In this document: positions 7,948 to 16,457 of the stretch, piece by piece
Layout: every line of letters begins with the position of its first letter
Position numbering within the stretch: the first letter of the stretch is position 1
Source of the DNA: JAYZQT01 sp036136335
GTDB taxonomy: Bacteria; Pseudomonadota; Alphaproteobacteria; MPNO01; UBA830
Direction: 5' to 3'
Assembly (NCBI GenBank): GCA_036136335.1
Contig: JAYZQT010000032.1
Span: 124,001-188,000 of the forward strand
DNA: 64,000 nt
The notes under the pieces: model-generated
What the model saw: the letters and a program-made list of their open reading frames with translations, nothing else
Database searches by the model: none
What the model was told of the DNA's origin: nothing
Position numbers and translations under genes: made by a program

Positions 7948-8282
7948 TGAAAAAGACCATCCTGACAGGTGCGTTCCTGGTCTTCCTTGGTATCTCGGGT
8001 GGTTCTTCTGCCACTTCCTACATATGTGGTGATCATGCCATCAGGCTCAATCTGGCTGATCAGACAGTGTCCATAACGGGTTTTTCAAAACCACAGCCAG
8101 TAGAGATCAGAACGCTTCCGATGACGAAGATAGAGAATGGTTTTGAATGGACAGATGAGCCTCCCATCAAGGCCCGTCTTGACCTCATCAATATGGAAAT
8201 ACGCTATGGCTTCATAAAAGATGGGTGGGTGGACATAAGAAAGAAAAGAAAGTGTGCCAGGCCGGGTATCCTGAAGAAATAG
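7948..8282 (+). CDS. Small secreted protein, unknown function
   Basis: The 110-residue protein starts at ATG 7948, fixed by TAGGAGG at 7934-7940. The frame is open further upstream (to 7776) but without protein character. A lipid-free signal peptide (MKKTILTGAFLVFLGISG, cleavage probably after SSA) is followed by a mature domain of about 88 residues rich in beta-type sequence (YICGDHAIRLNLADQTVSI) with two Cys that could form a disulfide. It is likely periplasmic or secreted. No family recognised. Confidence 0.65.
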
Positions 8283-8340
8283 GCAATGGATCTTATGAGC
8301 GGGAAGACTTAGCCCTTAAACTGGGTTGATAAGAAGAATA

Positions 8341-8363
8341 AAGGAACAAGATCACAGTTCCTT
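8341..8363 (+). terminator. Weak hairpin after the secreted-protein gene
   Basis: AAGGAAC (8341-8347) pairs exactly with GTTCCTT (8357-8363), 58 bases after the stop codon. There is no U-run behind it, so rho-independent action is uncertain. Confidence 0.3.
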
Positions 8364-8422
8364 ACAATGTATACGCTCTATTCAATTATAGGACTGTTTT
8401 CTTAAAAGTGATTGTATTCAGA

Positions 8423-8620
8423 TTACAGTCCCCTGTTGGCTATGGTACAGACTAATTTTAGGTGTGATTCAACACCTGAGTTAGGAGGCGGATATGTCCA
8501 ATCCGTTTTACCATAATTGGTAGTTTGAGCAACTCCACGACCCATTGGTTCTTTGTAAAAGTTAATACTCAAAGACAAATACCGAAGTATGTTACAATTA
8601 ACTTTGTTATATGTTGTCAT
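8423..8620 (-). CDS. Small hypothetical protein
   Basis: A 65-codon frame starts at ATG 8620 behind a strong Shine-Dalgarno site (GGGGAGGA read on the minus strand, about 8 bases away). The protein reads MTTYNKVNCNILRYLSLS... and ends LKLVCTIANRGL; it has no signal peptide or motif that I recognise. The ribosome site is the main support. The frame extends 13 codons upstream to a TTG, which is less likely. Confidence 0.4.
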   Translation of the reverse strand: MTTYNKVNCNILRYLSLSINFYKEPMGRGVAQTTNYGKTDWTYPPPNSGVESHLKLVCTIANRGL

Positions 8621-8789
8621 AGATAAATCCTCCCCAATTGGGCCCGAGAAATCAGCCAAGTCCCAATAATAAACTTACCCACCGTGTTTTCGGATTCTCT
8701 CAACATCAACATAGTAAGTAATTGCTCCATCCCCACATCCAGGAGACATCCTGTCGACAATATCGTTTCTGTCGGTCTATCCTGTTCGA

Positions 8790-10041
8790 ATGCGGTATCT
8801 CCTTGCCCCTCTTGTTGTGACTATCCTCAATCTCTCCTCCGGTCCGGCATGGGCATTGCCACCCTGTCCCTCTGATCAGAACAGTCATTACGACAACTGT
8901 TTCGGTACCTATACCTGGGCCAGTGGCTACAAATACGTTGGTGAATGGAAGAATAACAAATGGCACGGACAGGGCAATTGAGTACCTTGCTGACGGAACA
9001 GTGTTCAGAGAGGGTATCTGGAAGGATGGCCAATTCCAGTATGCACGGAAAGTCACGCCTCCTGTAACCGCCAGCCGGCCATCAGGCTCGTCCCTGCCAC
9101 CCTGTCCCTCTGATCAGAACAGCACTTATGACCACTGTTTTGGTACCTATACCTGGGCAGATGGCAGCAAATACGTTGGTGGGTTCAGGGATGACAAACA
9201 GCACGGACAGGGCATTGAGTACCATGCTGACGGTACGGTGGATAGGGAGGGCGTCTGGAAGGATGGCAAGTTCCAGTATGCGCAGAAAACCACGCCACCG
9301 GTGACTGCCAGAAGAACACCGGATCCAGCGAGGCGAAGGAATTCAGATCCTGACAGGGTCGTCTCTGCTTCGTCCGGCAGTGGCTTTGCGGTTTCCCGTG
9401 ATGGTTATGTCATCACCAATCACCACGTCATCAACGGATGCAGGAGCGTTAAAATCCATCACCGGGGGATGTCCATCAAAGCAATCGTGATTGCAAATGA
9501 TCCGGGGAATGACCTTGCACTTCTCAAAGGTGATTTCCGACCTTCAACGGTTCTTCCGTTGGCCACCAGCAAACCCGAACTGCTTCAGGACGTGTATGTG
9601 GCGGGATACCCCTTTGGGAAAAAAATCAGCACATCGGTCAAGGTCACCAAAGGCATCATCAGTTCGCTCACCGGTATTGGAAACAACTTTTCCAACATCC
9701 AGGTTGATGCCGCACTTCAGCCCGGCAACAGCGGTGGGCCGATACTGGATGACAGGGGTAATGTGGTTGGTGTAGCTGTCGCAAAACTGGACATCAGAAA
9801 GGTGTTGAAAAACTTCGGGGTCATACCGGAGGACACCAACTTCGGCATCAAGACCAGTGTGGTGAGGAGCGTGCTGGAAAGCAGCAACGTGTCCTTGCCC
9901 GGTCCCAACAGGTCATCAATCCCGAAGTCAGAACTGGGCAGAATGATCTCTGATGGGACCTATTATCTGTCCTGCTGGATGACCACGGCACAGATTGAGA
10001 AGATGCGGTCCAAAAAGGTCATATTCCAGAACCTGGACTGA
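8790..10041 (+). pseudogene. Secreted MORN-repeat / trypsin-like serine protease, frameshifted
   Basis: The gene begins MRYLLAPLVVTILNLSSG (signal peptide, 8790) and runs through PCPSDQN..Y..CFGTYTW and MORN unit YVGEWKNNKWHGQG. It then shifts from frame 3 to frame 1 near 8979, where GGGCAATTGAG replaces the GGGCATTGAG found in the second unit: one extra A. The rest (open from 8923) has a second PCPSDQN/MORN unit and a trypsin-fold domain with the full triad: His in TNHHVI (residue 168 of the downstream frame), Asp in NDLALLK (197) and Ser in PGNSGGP (270), ending KKVIFQNLD. If the extra base is real, the signal peptide is cut off from the protease. If it is a sequencing error, the gene is an intact protein of about 416 residues. 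Confidence 0.8.
8859..9315 (+). repeat. Tandem ~238-base duplication inside the protease gene
   Basis: Unit 1 (8859-9096) and unit 2 (from 9097) both begin CCACCCTGTCCCTCTGATC and run in parallel through the CFGTYTW, MORN and EGVWKDG..FQYA blocks. The offset is 238 bases, which is 79 codons plus one; the odd base is the extra A near 8979. Confidence 0.85.
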
Positions 10042-10226
10042 GCGACATCACAGACAGAAACTTCTGCACGGGCCACTGCGCAGTCCCATGCAATCTCCTC
10101 CTGGTCTCTTGGGTCCTGCATAGTCCGCACGCGGGGCATCATTTAGTTCTTACCGCCCCAACAGGAAACTTTACGCTCATTCTGCACTCTGATTAGATTA
10201 CCTCTGCACCAAGCGGAGGGCTGACT

Positions 10227-10817
10227 ATGCGTTATGTGATGGCGAAAGTCGGCGTATTGGCGTTCATAGGCGGGTTCGTTCTTCTGAGTGCTCAAGTATT
10301 TGGGATTAGTTCTGTGTCCTCCGCTTCGCCGAGTTCGCAGGTTCATCTGCGACTGTTGGATCGCCTTGATCGTCCTGAAGATGGCTATTGCGTTGACATA
10401 TTAGGGACACCTAGAAACATGCGGATCGATGTGCCGCTATTTGCGCATAATTGCAAGCCCTCTTTGACGAGCGATAGCGCTGTTGTATTTACCTCCGATG
10501 GGTTTATTAAGTTTCCCGCTGTCGACCGCTGCTTGACTGTAGCAGGGGTCAATTCAGCAGCACTACCGGGTGCGTCCATCCTACTGCGCAAATGTAATGA
10601 AACGTTACCTTTCTTCGAAACTTTGGTTCTACAGCGCTTTACCCATCAAAAGGATGGGAGTTTATCAGTTCTAGAGTCAAAGCTTTGCCTCACCGTTGGG
10701 GGGCAGTCGGCTGCGACTTATTCCCCATCCCATCGCTGGCGCACGCTCTTTGTCGATGATTGCGCTACAGTAGAACCTGCCCTATCTCAATGGGAATTTG
10801 TAGTTCCTGGCCACTAA
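10227..10817 (+). CDS. Secreted ricin-type beta-trefoil lectin-like protein
   Basis: A 196-residue protein with an N-terminal signal or anchor segment (VGVLAFIGGFVLLSAQVFG) followed by a beta-trefoil pattern. The repeated blocks are YCVDILG...HNC, RCLTVAGV...ILLRKCNE and LCLTVGG...DDC...QWEF, with six paired Cys and the QxW-like QWEF end typical of ricin-B domains. Such domains bind sugars. There is no attached catalytic domain, so it may be a free lectin or a carbohydrate-sensing protein. GGAGGG six bases before ATG 10227 sets the start; ATG 10242 is an alternative. It lies next to the protease gene in the island; a link between them is only inferred. Confidence 0.75.
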   Translation: MRYVMAKVGVLAFIGGFVLLSAQVFGISSVSSASPSSQVHLRLLDRLDRPEDGYCVDILGTPRNMRIDVPLFAHNCKPSLTSDSAVVFTSDGFIKFPAVDRCLTVAGVNSAALPGASILLRKCNETLPFFETLVLQRFTHQKDGSLSVLESKLCLTVGGQSAATYSPSHRWRTLFVDDCATVEPALSQWEFVVPGH

Positions 10818-11100
10818 ACCATGCCGTGATCCACATTATCGTCAATCCCCACCACACCCTGCTAAATGGCTCTACAGGCATGATGATCTGTCCCGTTATT
10901 TTGGTCGGTATCTGAGGGGCTGTATTTTTATATATAGCGAGACAGCTGATTTTCTTGCTGTGGGGTGTGTCTTTTCCACCTGTCATCCAGAGATAAACAG
11001 CAACAGATACCTTTGGAGACTGGTGGATGGTTCCTTGTCAGTTTTGGATGCCGGCAGGGGAGGGAGCGGATGTGAATGTTTATGGGGAGAAAGTCCATTT

Positions 11101-11133
11101 ACGCTCCACATACGCTCCAGTGACGCTCCACAG
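11101..11133 (+). repeat. Three ACGCTCCA units at an exact 11-base period
   Basis: ACGCTCCA occurs at 11101, 11112 and 11123, each followed by three variable bases. An 11-base spacing puts all copies on nearly the same face of the helix, as for iteron-like or operator arrays. No partner protein is known. Confidence 0.6.
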
Positions 11134-11241
11134 AGGCCTCAGAAGCTATTGAAGGAGAGACAGGTCCGGGGATTCACATGGATCGGAAGATGTGATCTAA
11201 TTAGAACTGGAGAATTGCAGTTAGGCCCGGTTTCCCAATCG

Positions 11242-11271
11242 TTGACAGTCTGGATGTCCCTCCGGTAAACA
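11242..11271 (+). promoter_or_regulatory. Candidate sigma-70 promoter of tRNA-Ser
   Basis: A perfect -35 box TTGACA (11242-11247) is followed after 18 bases by TAAACA (11266-11271) and a GC-rich stretch (CGCCCG) as in discriminators of stable-RNA promoters. The tRNA begins 36 bases further on. The -10 match is weak. Confidence 0.4.
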
Positions 11272-11307
11272 CGCCCGTGCATACAGCGTGTAAACACCGC
11301 TCCCGGC

Positions 11308-11397
11308 GGAGGGGTGGCCGAGTGGCTGAAGGCGCTGGTTTGCTAAATCAGTATGCGGGTAACCGTATCGAGGGTTCGAATCCCTCTCCCTCCGCCA
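11308..11397 (+). tRNA. tRNA-Ser(GCT)
   Basis: A complete class II tRNA of 90 bases including an encoded CCA. The acceptor GGAGGGG pairs with TCCCTCC (last pair G-T); the D arm is GGCCGAGTGGCTGAAGGC. The anticodon stem is CTGGT/ATCAG around loop TTGCTAA, with anticodon GCT at 11342-11344. A long variable arm follows, and the T arm is GAGGG TTCGAAT CCCTC. The discriminator is G, as expected for serine. It reads AGC/AGU codons. Confidence 0.97.
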
Positions 11398-11732
11398 ATA
11401 ATGGTATAAAAACAATAACTTATCGAATTTTAAAATTTGCTATCTACAATCTAACCTAGTAAATATGTTACCTACGGTGTCGTATCCCATGATAGGGATT
11501 ACGTTGAAAATGTGGTGATTGCTAGCTGCCAGCAGCGTGCTGCATGGCAAACACGAACGCACTGGGATCCGGAAGCGCTTACCGGGCCGGGCCGGGTCTC
11601 TCCGACGGTCTGTTTCTGCTAGTATCTCGCCATTGCCAGGCTTTGAATCCTGTGGAACAGATTTGCTAAAGACGGGGAAAGCGGGAGCTTCGTCGTTATC
11701 TTTAACGCCGAGAAGTTAGAGTAAACCGGAAA
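11398..11732. other. 335-base leader region of gltB
   Basis: No gene seen. It contains three tandem CCGGG units (11582-11596) and an extended -10-like TGCTAGTAT (11617-11625) without a good -35 box. It presumably carries the gltBD promoter and any control sites, none of which I can assign with confidence. Confidence 0.4.
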
Positions 11733-14700
11733 GTGAAGCCGACGATGGCAAAGGAGAAAACAGAAATTTGTATGTCTGAGGATTTTGCCGGAAACGGGCT
11801 TGCAAAGCCCGTGCTCTATCACGGGATGAGAGCTGCGAAGGGCCTCTATGATCCTGTGCATGAGCACGATGCGTGCGGGATTGGAATGATATGCTCCATC
11901 AAGAACGAGCGCAGCCGCAAGATTGTCGAAGATGGTCTGAAAATCCTCTGTAACCTCGAGCACCGTGGCGCGGTTGGCGCCGATCCGAAGGCCGGGGACG
12001 GTGCTGGCATTCTCATCCAGCTACCCCACGAGTTCTTTGCTGCCGAGGCCAAAACCCTGGGGTTTGATCTGCCGCCACCGAACCATTATGGCATTGCACA
12101 CCTGTTTTTACCGCGAAGCGCTGAACACCAAGCTACGATCTCAGATGCGTACGAAATGGCTGCGGAACAGGAAGGACTGAAAATTATCGCCTGGCGGGAT
12201 GTACCCGTGAATTCGTCGGTGCTGGGCGAAACCGTTAGACCGACAGAGCCGGTGCATCGTCAGGTCTTCATCGCGCGCGGTGATGAAATCGCGGATGATG
12301 ATGGCTTCGAACGTAAACTCTATGTTTTACGCAAGGTGGCCTCAGTTCACCTTCGCAAGAACCACCCCGATGCAGCGGCTGAGTATTATCCTGCGTCATG
12401 TTCGTCACGGACGATCGTCTACAAGGGTCTGGTCCTCGCTGACGGTCTGGTCAAATACTATGGTGATCTGCAGGATGAACGGGTGATTTCGGGTTTGGCG
12501 CTCGTCCACCAGCGGTTTTCGACCAACACCTTCCCCTCATGGCCACTGGCGCATCCCTATCGGATGATTTGCCACAACGGCGAAATCAACACCCTGCGCG
12601 GCAATTCCAACTGGATGGCGGCCCGTCAGGCGACCATGTCCTCGCCGACCTTCGGTGACGATATGAAGAAGCTCTGGCCGATATCATATGAAGGACAATC
12701 AGATTCCGCGTGTTTCGACAACGCGCTGGAACTTCTCTATCAGGGTGGTTATTCGCTGCCACACGCGATGATGATGCTGATCCCGGAGGCCTGGGCGGGA
12801 AATCCGCTAATGGATGAAACTTCACGCGCCTTTTACGAATACAGCGCTGCACTCATGGAGCCCTGGGATGGTCCTGCGGCGATCGCATTTACCGACGGAA
12901 ATGTGATTGGTGCAACGTTGGATCGAAACGGATTGCGGCCCGCACGATATCTCGAGACCAAAGACGGTTATGTGCTGCTGGCATCCGAAATGGGTGTTCT
13001 GGATATTCCCGAATCCAATATTGCGCGTAAATGGCGCCTGCAACCGGGTAAAATGCTTCTGATTGACCTGGAGCAGGGCAAGTTGGTTTCGGATGAGGAC
13101 CTGAAGGCTGAGCTGGCAAACCGACACCCCTACCGTGAATGGCTGGCGCGGACCCAGATTCAGCTTCGCGATCTGCCGGATGTTGGTGATACACCCAAGG
13201 CGTCGACGGATTCACTTTTGAACCGTCAACAGGCGTTTGGCTATTCCGAGGAAGACCTCAAGTTCCTGATGATGCCTATGGCACATACCGGACAGGAGGC
13301 CACCGGGGCTATGGGAACCGACACGCCTTTGTCGGCCCTGTCGTCAAAATCGAAACCACTGGCATCCTATTTCAAGCAGCTGTTTGCTCAGGTCACAAAC
13401 CCGCCGATCGATCCCAGTCGCGAAGAAATCGTCATGTCGCTGGTGTCTTTTATTGGGCCAAGGCCAAATCTACTGGATCTTGAGGGTACTTCGAGCCTGA
13501 AGCGCCTGGAAGTTCGTCAACCAATTATCTCGAACGGCGGACTGGCCAAAATTCGGGCGATTGGAGACATCGCGGACAATCAGTTCCTGACCCAGAGCCT
13601 CGACATCACATACAGCGTTGAACGCAGTGCCGAGTATATGGAGCAGGCGGTCGAAAACCTCTGTAATCGTGCGGAAGAAAGCGTCGGCCAAGGCTACAAC
13701 ATCATCATATTGTCCGACCGGTTGATGGGCGCCGACCGGGTGGCCATACCATCTCTTCTCGCGACCTCAGCCGTGCACCATCACCTTATTCGAAAAGGAT
13801 TACGTACATCGGTTGGCCTCGTTATAGAGACTGGAGAGGCCCGCGAGGTGCATCATTTCGCAACGCTCGCGGGGTTTGGCGCGGAGGCCGTCAATCCCTG
13901 GCTGGCCTTCGAAACACTCGAGGATCTTCGAGACAAACTTGATGAAGACCTCAGTAATGAGGAGATAAACAAGCGGTATATCAAGGCAATCAACAAAGGG
14001 CTACTGAAGGTCATGTCCAAAATGGGTATTTCCACCTATCAGTCCTATTGTGGTGCGCAAATTTTTGACGCGGTTGGCCTGCGGTCGTCATTTGTTGACA
14101 GATATTTCACCGGCACCCATACAGCGATCGAGGGCGTGGGCCTGGCGGAAATTGCGGCCGAGACCATGGGCCGTCACAGTGACGCCTTCGGTAATAACCC
14201 AATTTACGAAAAAGCGCTTGACGTCGGAGGGGAGTACGCGTTTCGCATTAGGGGAGAGAGCCACTCGTGGACGCCGCAGTCGGTCGCCGACCTGCAGCAT
14301 GCCGTGCGAGGGGGGCAGCCCGATAAATACCGGTTGTATGCCGCGGCTATTAACGATCAGAACGAAGAGTTAATGACCCTTCGGGGACTTTTCCGTCTCA
14401 AGATGGCTGAGGAAACAGGTCGCAAGCCAATATTGCTAGATGAAGTAGAGCCTGTAGCCGAGATCGTGAAACGGTTTGCGACGGGTGCCATGTCTTTTGG
14501 ATCGATCAGCCGCGAGGCGCATACCAATCTTGCGATCGCCATGAACAGGATCGGTGGCAAGTCCAACACTGGTGAAGGTGGGGAGGAAGTTGATCGGTTT
14601 GCGCCGCTGGACAATGGTGATTCCATGCGCTCGGCAATCAAGCAGGTAGCGTCCGGGCGCTTTGGTGTAACCACTGAATACCTGGTCAATTCTGACATGA

Positions 14701-16457
14701 TCCAGATAAAGATGGCGCAGGGCGCAAAGCCCGGTGAAGGCGGCCAACTGCCTGGTCACAAAGTTGATGCAGTGATCGCGAAGGTGCGACACTCCACGGC
14801 CGGGGTCGGGTTGATATCGCCTCCACCCCACCACGATATTTACTCGATAGAGGATCTGGCACAGCTTATCTTTGATCTGAAGAACGCCAATTCGGGCGCG
14901 GATATAAGTGTAAAACTGGTTTCTGAAGTTGGTGTCGGGACAGTTGCCGCTGGTGTTTCCAAGGCGAGGGCCGACCATGTAACAATTTCCGGGTTCGAGG
15001 GTGGGACCGGTGCGTCACCGCTGACCTCGATAAAGCATGCCGGCTCACCCTGGGAAATTGGCCTTGCCGAAACGCAACAGACGCTGGTTATGAACGATCT
15101 GCGTGGCCGTATCTCGGTACAGGTAGACGGAGGACTGCGAACTGGTCGGGATGTTGTCGTGGGCGCGCTGCTCGGCGCTGACGAGTTCGGGTTTGCCACG
15201 GCACCCCTGATAGCATCAGGTTGTATAATGATGCGCAAATGTCATCTCAATACCTGTCCGGTTGGCATAGCTACACAGGACCCCCAGTTGCGCAAGAAAT
15301 TTACGGGGAAACCCGAGCACGTGGTTAATTTCTTTTTCTACGTTGCCGAGGAGGTGCGTGAATTGATGGCGTTATTGGGCTTTCGGACTGTCAACGAGAT
15401 GATTGGTCAGACCGATGTGCTTGATACCGACGCCGCGGTTGACCACTGGAAAGCCCGGGGGCTGGATTTTGGCAGGCTTTTCTTCAAGCCTGAAGAAGCA
15501 GCATGTGTTGATATTCACCGTACTGTCGACCAAAACCACCCCATTAAAGAAATACTGGACCGGAAGTTTATGGAGGCCGCAATGCCTGCGCTCGAGAACG
15601 GTAAACCCGTGCAGGCTGAATTTTCCATCTGCAATACAGACAGGACGGCGGGGACAATGCTCTCCGGCGAGCTAGCAAAAAAATACGGTCATGCTGGGCT
15701 GCCGGATGACACCGTCTGGTTTAACCTGAAGGGAGTGGCGGGTCAGAGCTTTGGCGCCTGGCTCGTTCACGGCGTTACGCTCGATCTTGAGGGCGAAGCC
15801 AATGATTATGTCGGGAAGGGCCTCTCCGGAGGGAAGCTAATAGTGCGTCCTGATCCGAATAGCGGGATCAATCCAGACGAAAGCATGATCGTTGGAAACA
15901 CCGTCCTTTACGGCGCGGTCACCGGTGAATGCTATTTTCGTGGTATTGCCGGGGAACGGTTCGCAGTGCGTAACTCGGGCGCCATCGCCGTGGTGGAGGG
16001 GACTGGAGATCACGGCTGTGAATACATGACTGGTGGAATTGTCGTCGTGCTTGGCGATACAGGACGCAACTTCGCGGCGGGAATGTCAGGCGGGATCGCC
16101 TATGTGCTTGATGAGACCGGGGATTTTGAAAACCGTTGCAATCTCGCGTTGGTTGACCTCGAAACGATCGAGGACGAAGTGGAGGAAATGGAAAAGCTAC
16201 ACCTCTCGGACAATGAAACCCACGGTTTTGTGGATGTGCGGTCCGATATGACCCGATATGACGCAGAGCGTTTGCGTCAACTGATACAGAACCATGTACG
16301 CTACACTGCATCGACACGTGCGCAGCAAATTCTGGATGGCTGGGAAGAATACCTGTCCAGGTTTGTGAAGGTCATGCCGGTTGAATTTCGTCGGGCGTTG
16401 CAGGAAATGCAGGTTGAGCAGACCGGCGAAATGAATATCGGCATGCGGAGGAGTTAA
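11733..16457 (+). CDS. gltB: Glutamate synthase (NADPH) large subunit
   Basis: GltB hydrolyses glutamine and passes ammonia through a tunnel to 2-oxoglutarate, making two glutamates with electrons from GltD. The length (about 1570 residues) is normal. It shows the N-terminal glutamine amidotransferase with nucleophilic Cys in HDACGIGM, the central domain, the FMN/2-oxoglutarate synthase domain (RFATGAMSFGSISREAH; GGTGASPLTSIKHAG), the 3Fe-4S cluster stretch CHLNTCPVGIATQ and the C-terminal GXGXG beta-helix (GGIVVVLGDTGRNFAAGMSGG). The pro-sequence before the Cys must be cleaved. The start is uncertain: GTG 11733, ATG 11745 or ATG 11772. The stop overlaps the gltD start (TAATG). Confidence 0.98.
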   Translation: MKPTMAKEKTEICMSEDFAGNGLAKPVLYHGMRAAKGLYDPVHEHDACGIGMICSIKNERSRKIVEDGLKILCNLEHRGAVGADPKAGDGAGILIQLPHEFFAAEAKTLGFDLPPPNHYGIAHLFLPRSAEHQATISDAYEMAAEQEGLKIIAWRDVPVNSSVLGETVRPTEPVHRQVFIARGDEIADDDGFERKLYVLRKVASVHLRKNHPDAAAEYYPASCSSRTIVYKGLVLADGLVKYYGDLQDERVISGLALVHQRFSTNTFPSWPLAHPYRMICHNGEINTLRGNSNWMAARQATMSSPTFGDDMKKLWPISYEGQSDSACFDNALELLYQGGYSLPHAMMMLIPEAWAGNPLMDETSRAFYEYSAALMEPWDGPAAIAFTDGNVIGATLDRNGLRPARYLETKDGYVLLASEMGVLDIPESNIARKWRLQPGKMLLIDLEQGKLVSDEDLKAELANRHPYREWLARTQIQLRDLPDVGDTPKASTDSLLNRQQAFGYSEEDLKFLMMPMAHTGQEATGAMGTDTPLSALSSKSKPLASYFKQLFAQVTNPPIDPSREEIVMSLVSFIGPRPNLLDLEGTSSLKRLEVRQPIISNGGLAKIRAIGDIADNQFLTQSLDITYSVERSAEYMEQAVENLCNRAEESVGQGYNIIILSDRLMGADRVAIPSLLATSAVHHHLIRKGLRTSVGLVIETGEAREVHHFATLAGFGAEAVNPWLAFETLEDLRDKLDEDLSNEEINKRYIKAINKGLLKVMSKMGISTYQSYCGAQIFDAVGLRSSFVDRYFTGTHTAIEGVGLAEIAAETMGRHSDAFGNNPIYEKALDVGGEYAFRIRGESHSWTPQSVADLQHAVRGGQPDKYRLYAAAINDQNEELMTLRGLFRLKMAEETGRKPILLDEVEPVAEIVKRFATGAMSFGSISREAHTNLAIAMNRIGGKSNTGEGGEEVDRFAPLDNGDSMRSAIKQVASGRFGVTTEYLVNSDMIQIKMAQGAKPGEGGQLPGHKVDAVIAKVRHSTAGVGLISPPPHHDIYSIEDLAQLIFDLKNANSGADISVKLVSEVGVGTVAAGVSKARADHVTISGFEGGTGASPLTSIKHAGSPWEIGLAETQQTLVMNDLRGRISVQVDGGLRTGRDVVVGALLGADEFGFATAPLIASGCIMMRKCHLNTCPVGIATQDPQLRKKFTGKPEHVVNFFFYVAEEVRELMALLGFRTVNEMIGQTDVLDTDAAVDHWKARGLDFGRLFFKPEEAACVDIHRTVDQNHPIKEILDRKFMEAAMPALENGKPVQAEFSICNTDRTAGTMLSGELAKKYGHAGLPDDTVWFNLKGVAGQSFGAWLVHGVTLDLEGEANDYVGKGLSGGKLIVRPDPNSGINPDESMIVGNTVLYGAVTGECYFRGIAGERFAVRNSGAIAVVEGTGDHGCEYMTGGIVVVLGDTGRNFAAGMSGGIAYVLDETGDFENRCNLALVDLETIEDEVEEMEKLHLSDNETHGFVDVRSDMTRYDAERLRQLIQNHVRYTASTRAQQILDGWEEYLSRFVKVMPVEFRRALQEMQVEQTGEMNIGMRRS

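Larger units (their letters stand above)
10818..11307. other. 490-base gap upstream of the tRNA gene
   Basis: No convincing gene. A 102-codon frame at 10960-11268 has an unusual composition and no recognisable motif. The gap holds the three 11-base repeats at 11101 and a candidate promoter for the tRNA gene. Confidence 0.5.

Noticed and set aside
7776..8282. 168-residue version of the secreted protein
   Set aside because: The signal peptide begins at ATG 7948 directly behind TAGGAGG; the upstream part is not protein-like.
10960..11268. 102-codon frame in the gap before the tRNA gene
   Set aside because: Odd composition, no ribosome site, and it spans the 11-base repeats; most likely non-coding.
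11582..11596. Three CCGGG units in the gltB leader
   Set aside because: Only three units in a GC-rich stretch; too short to claim a repeat with function.
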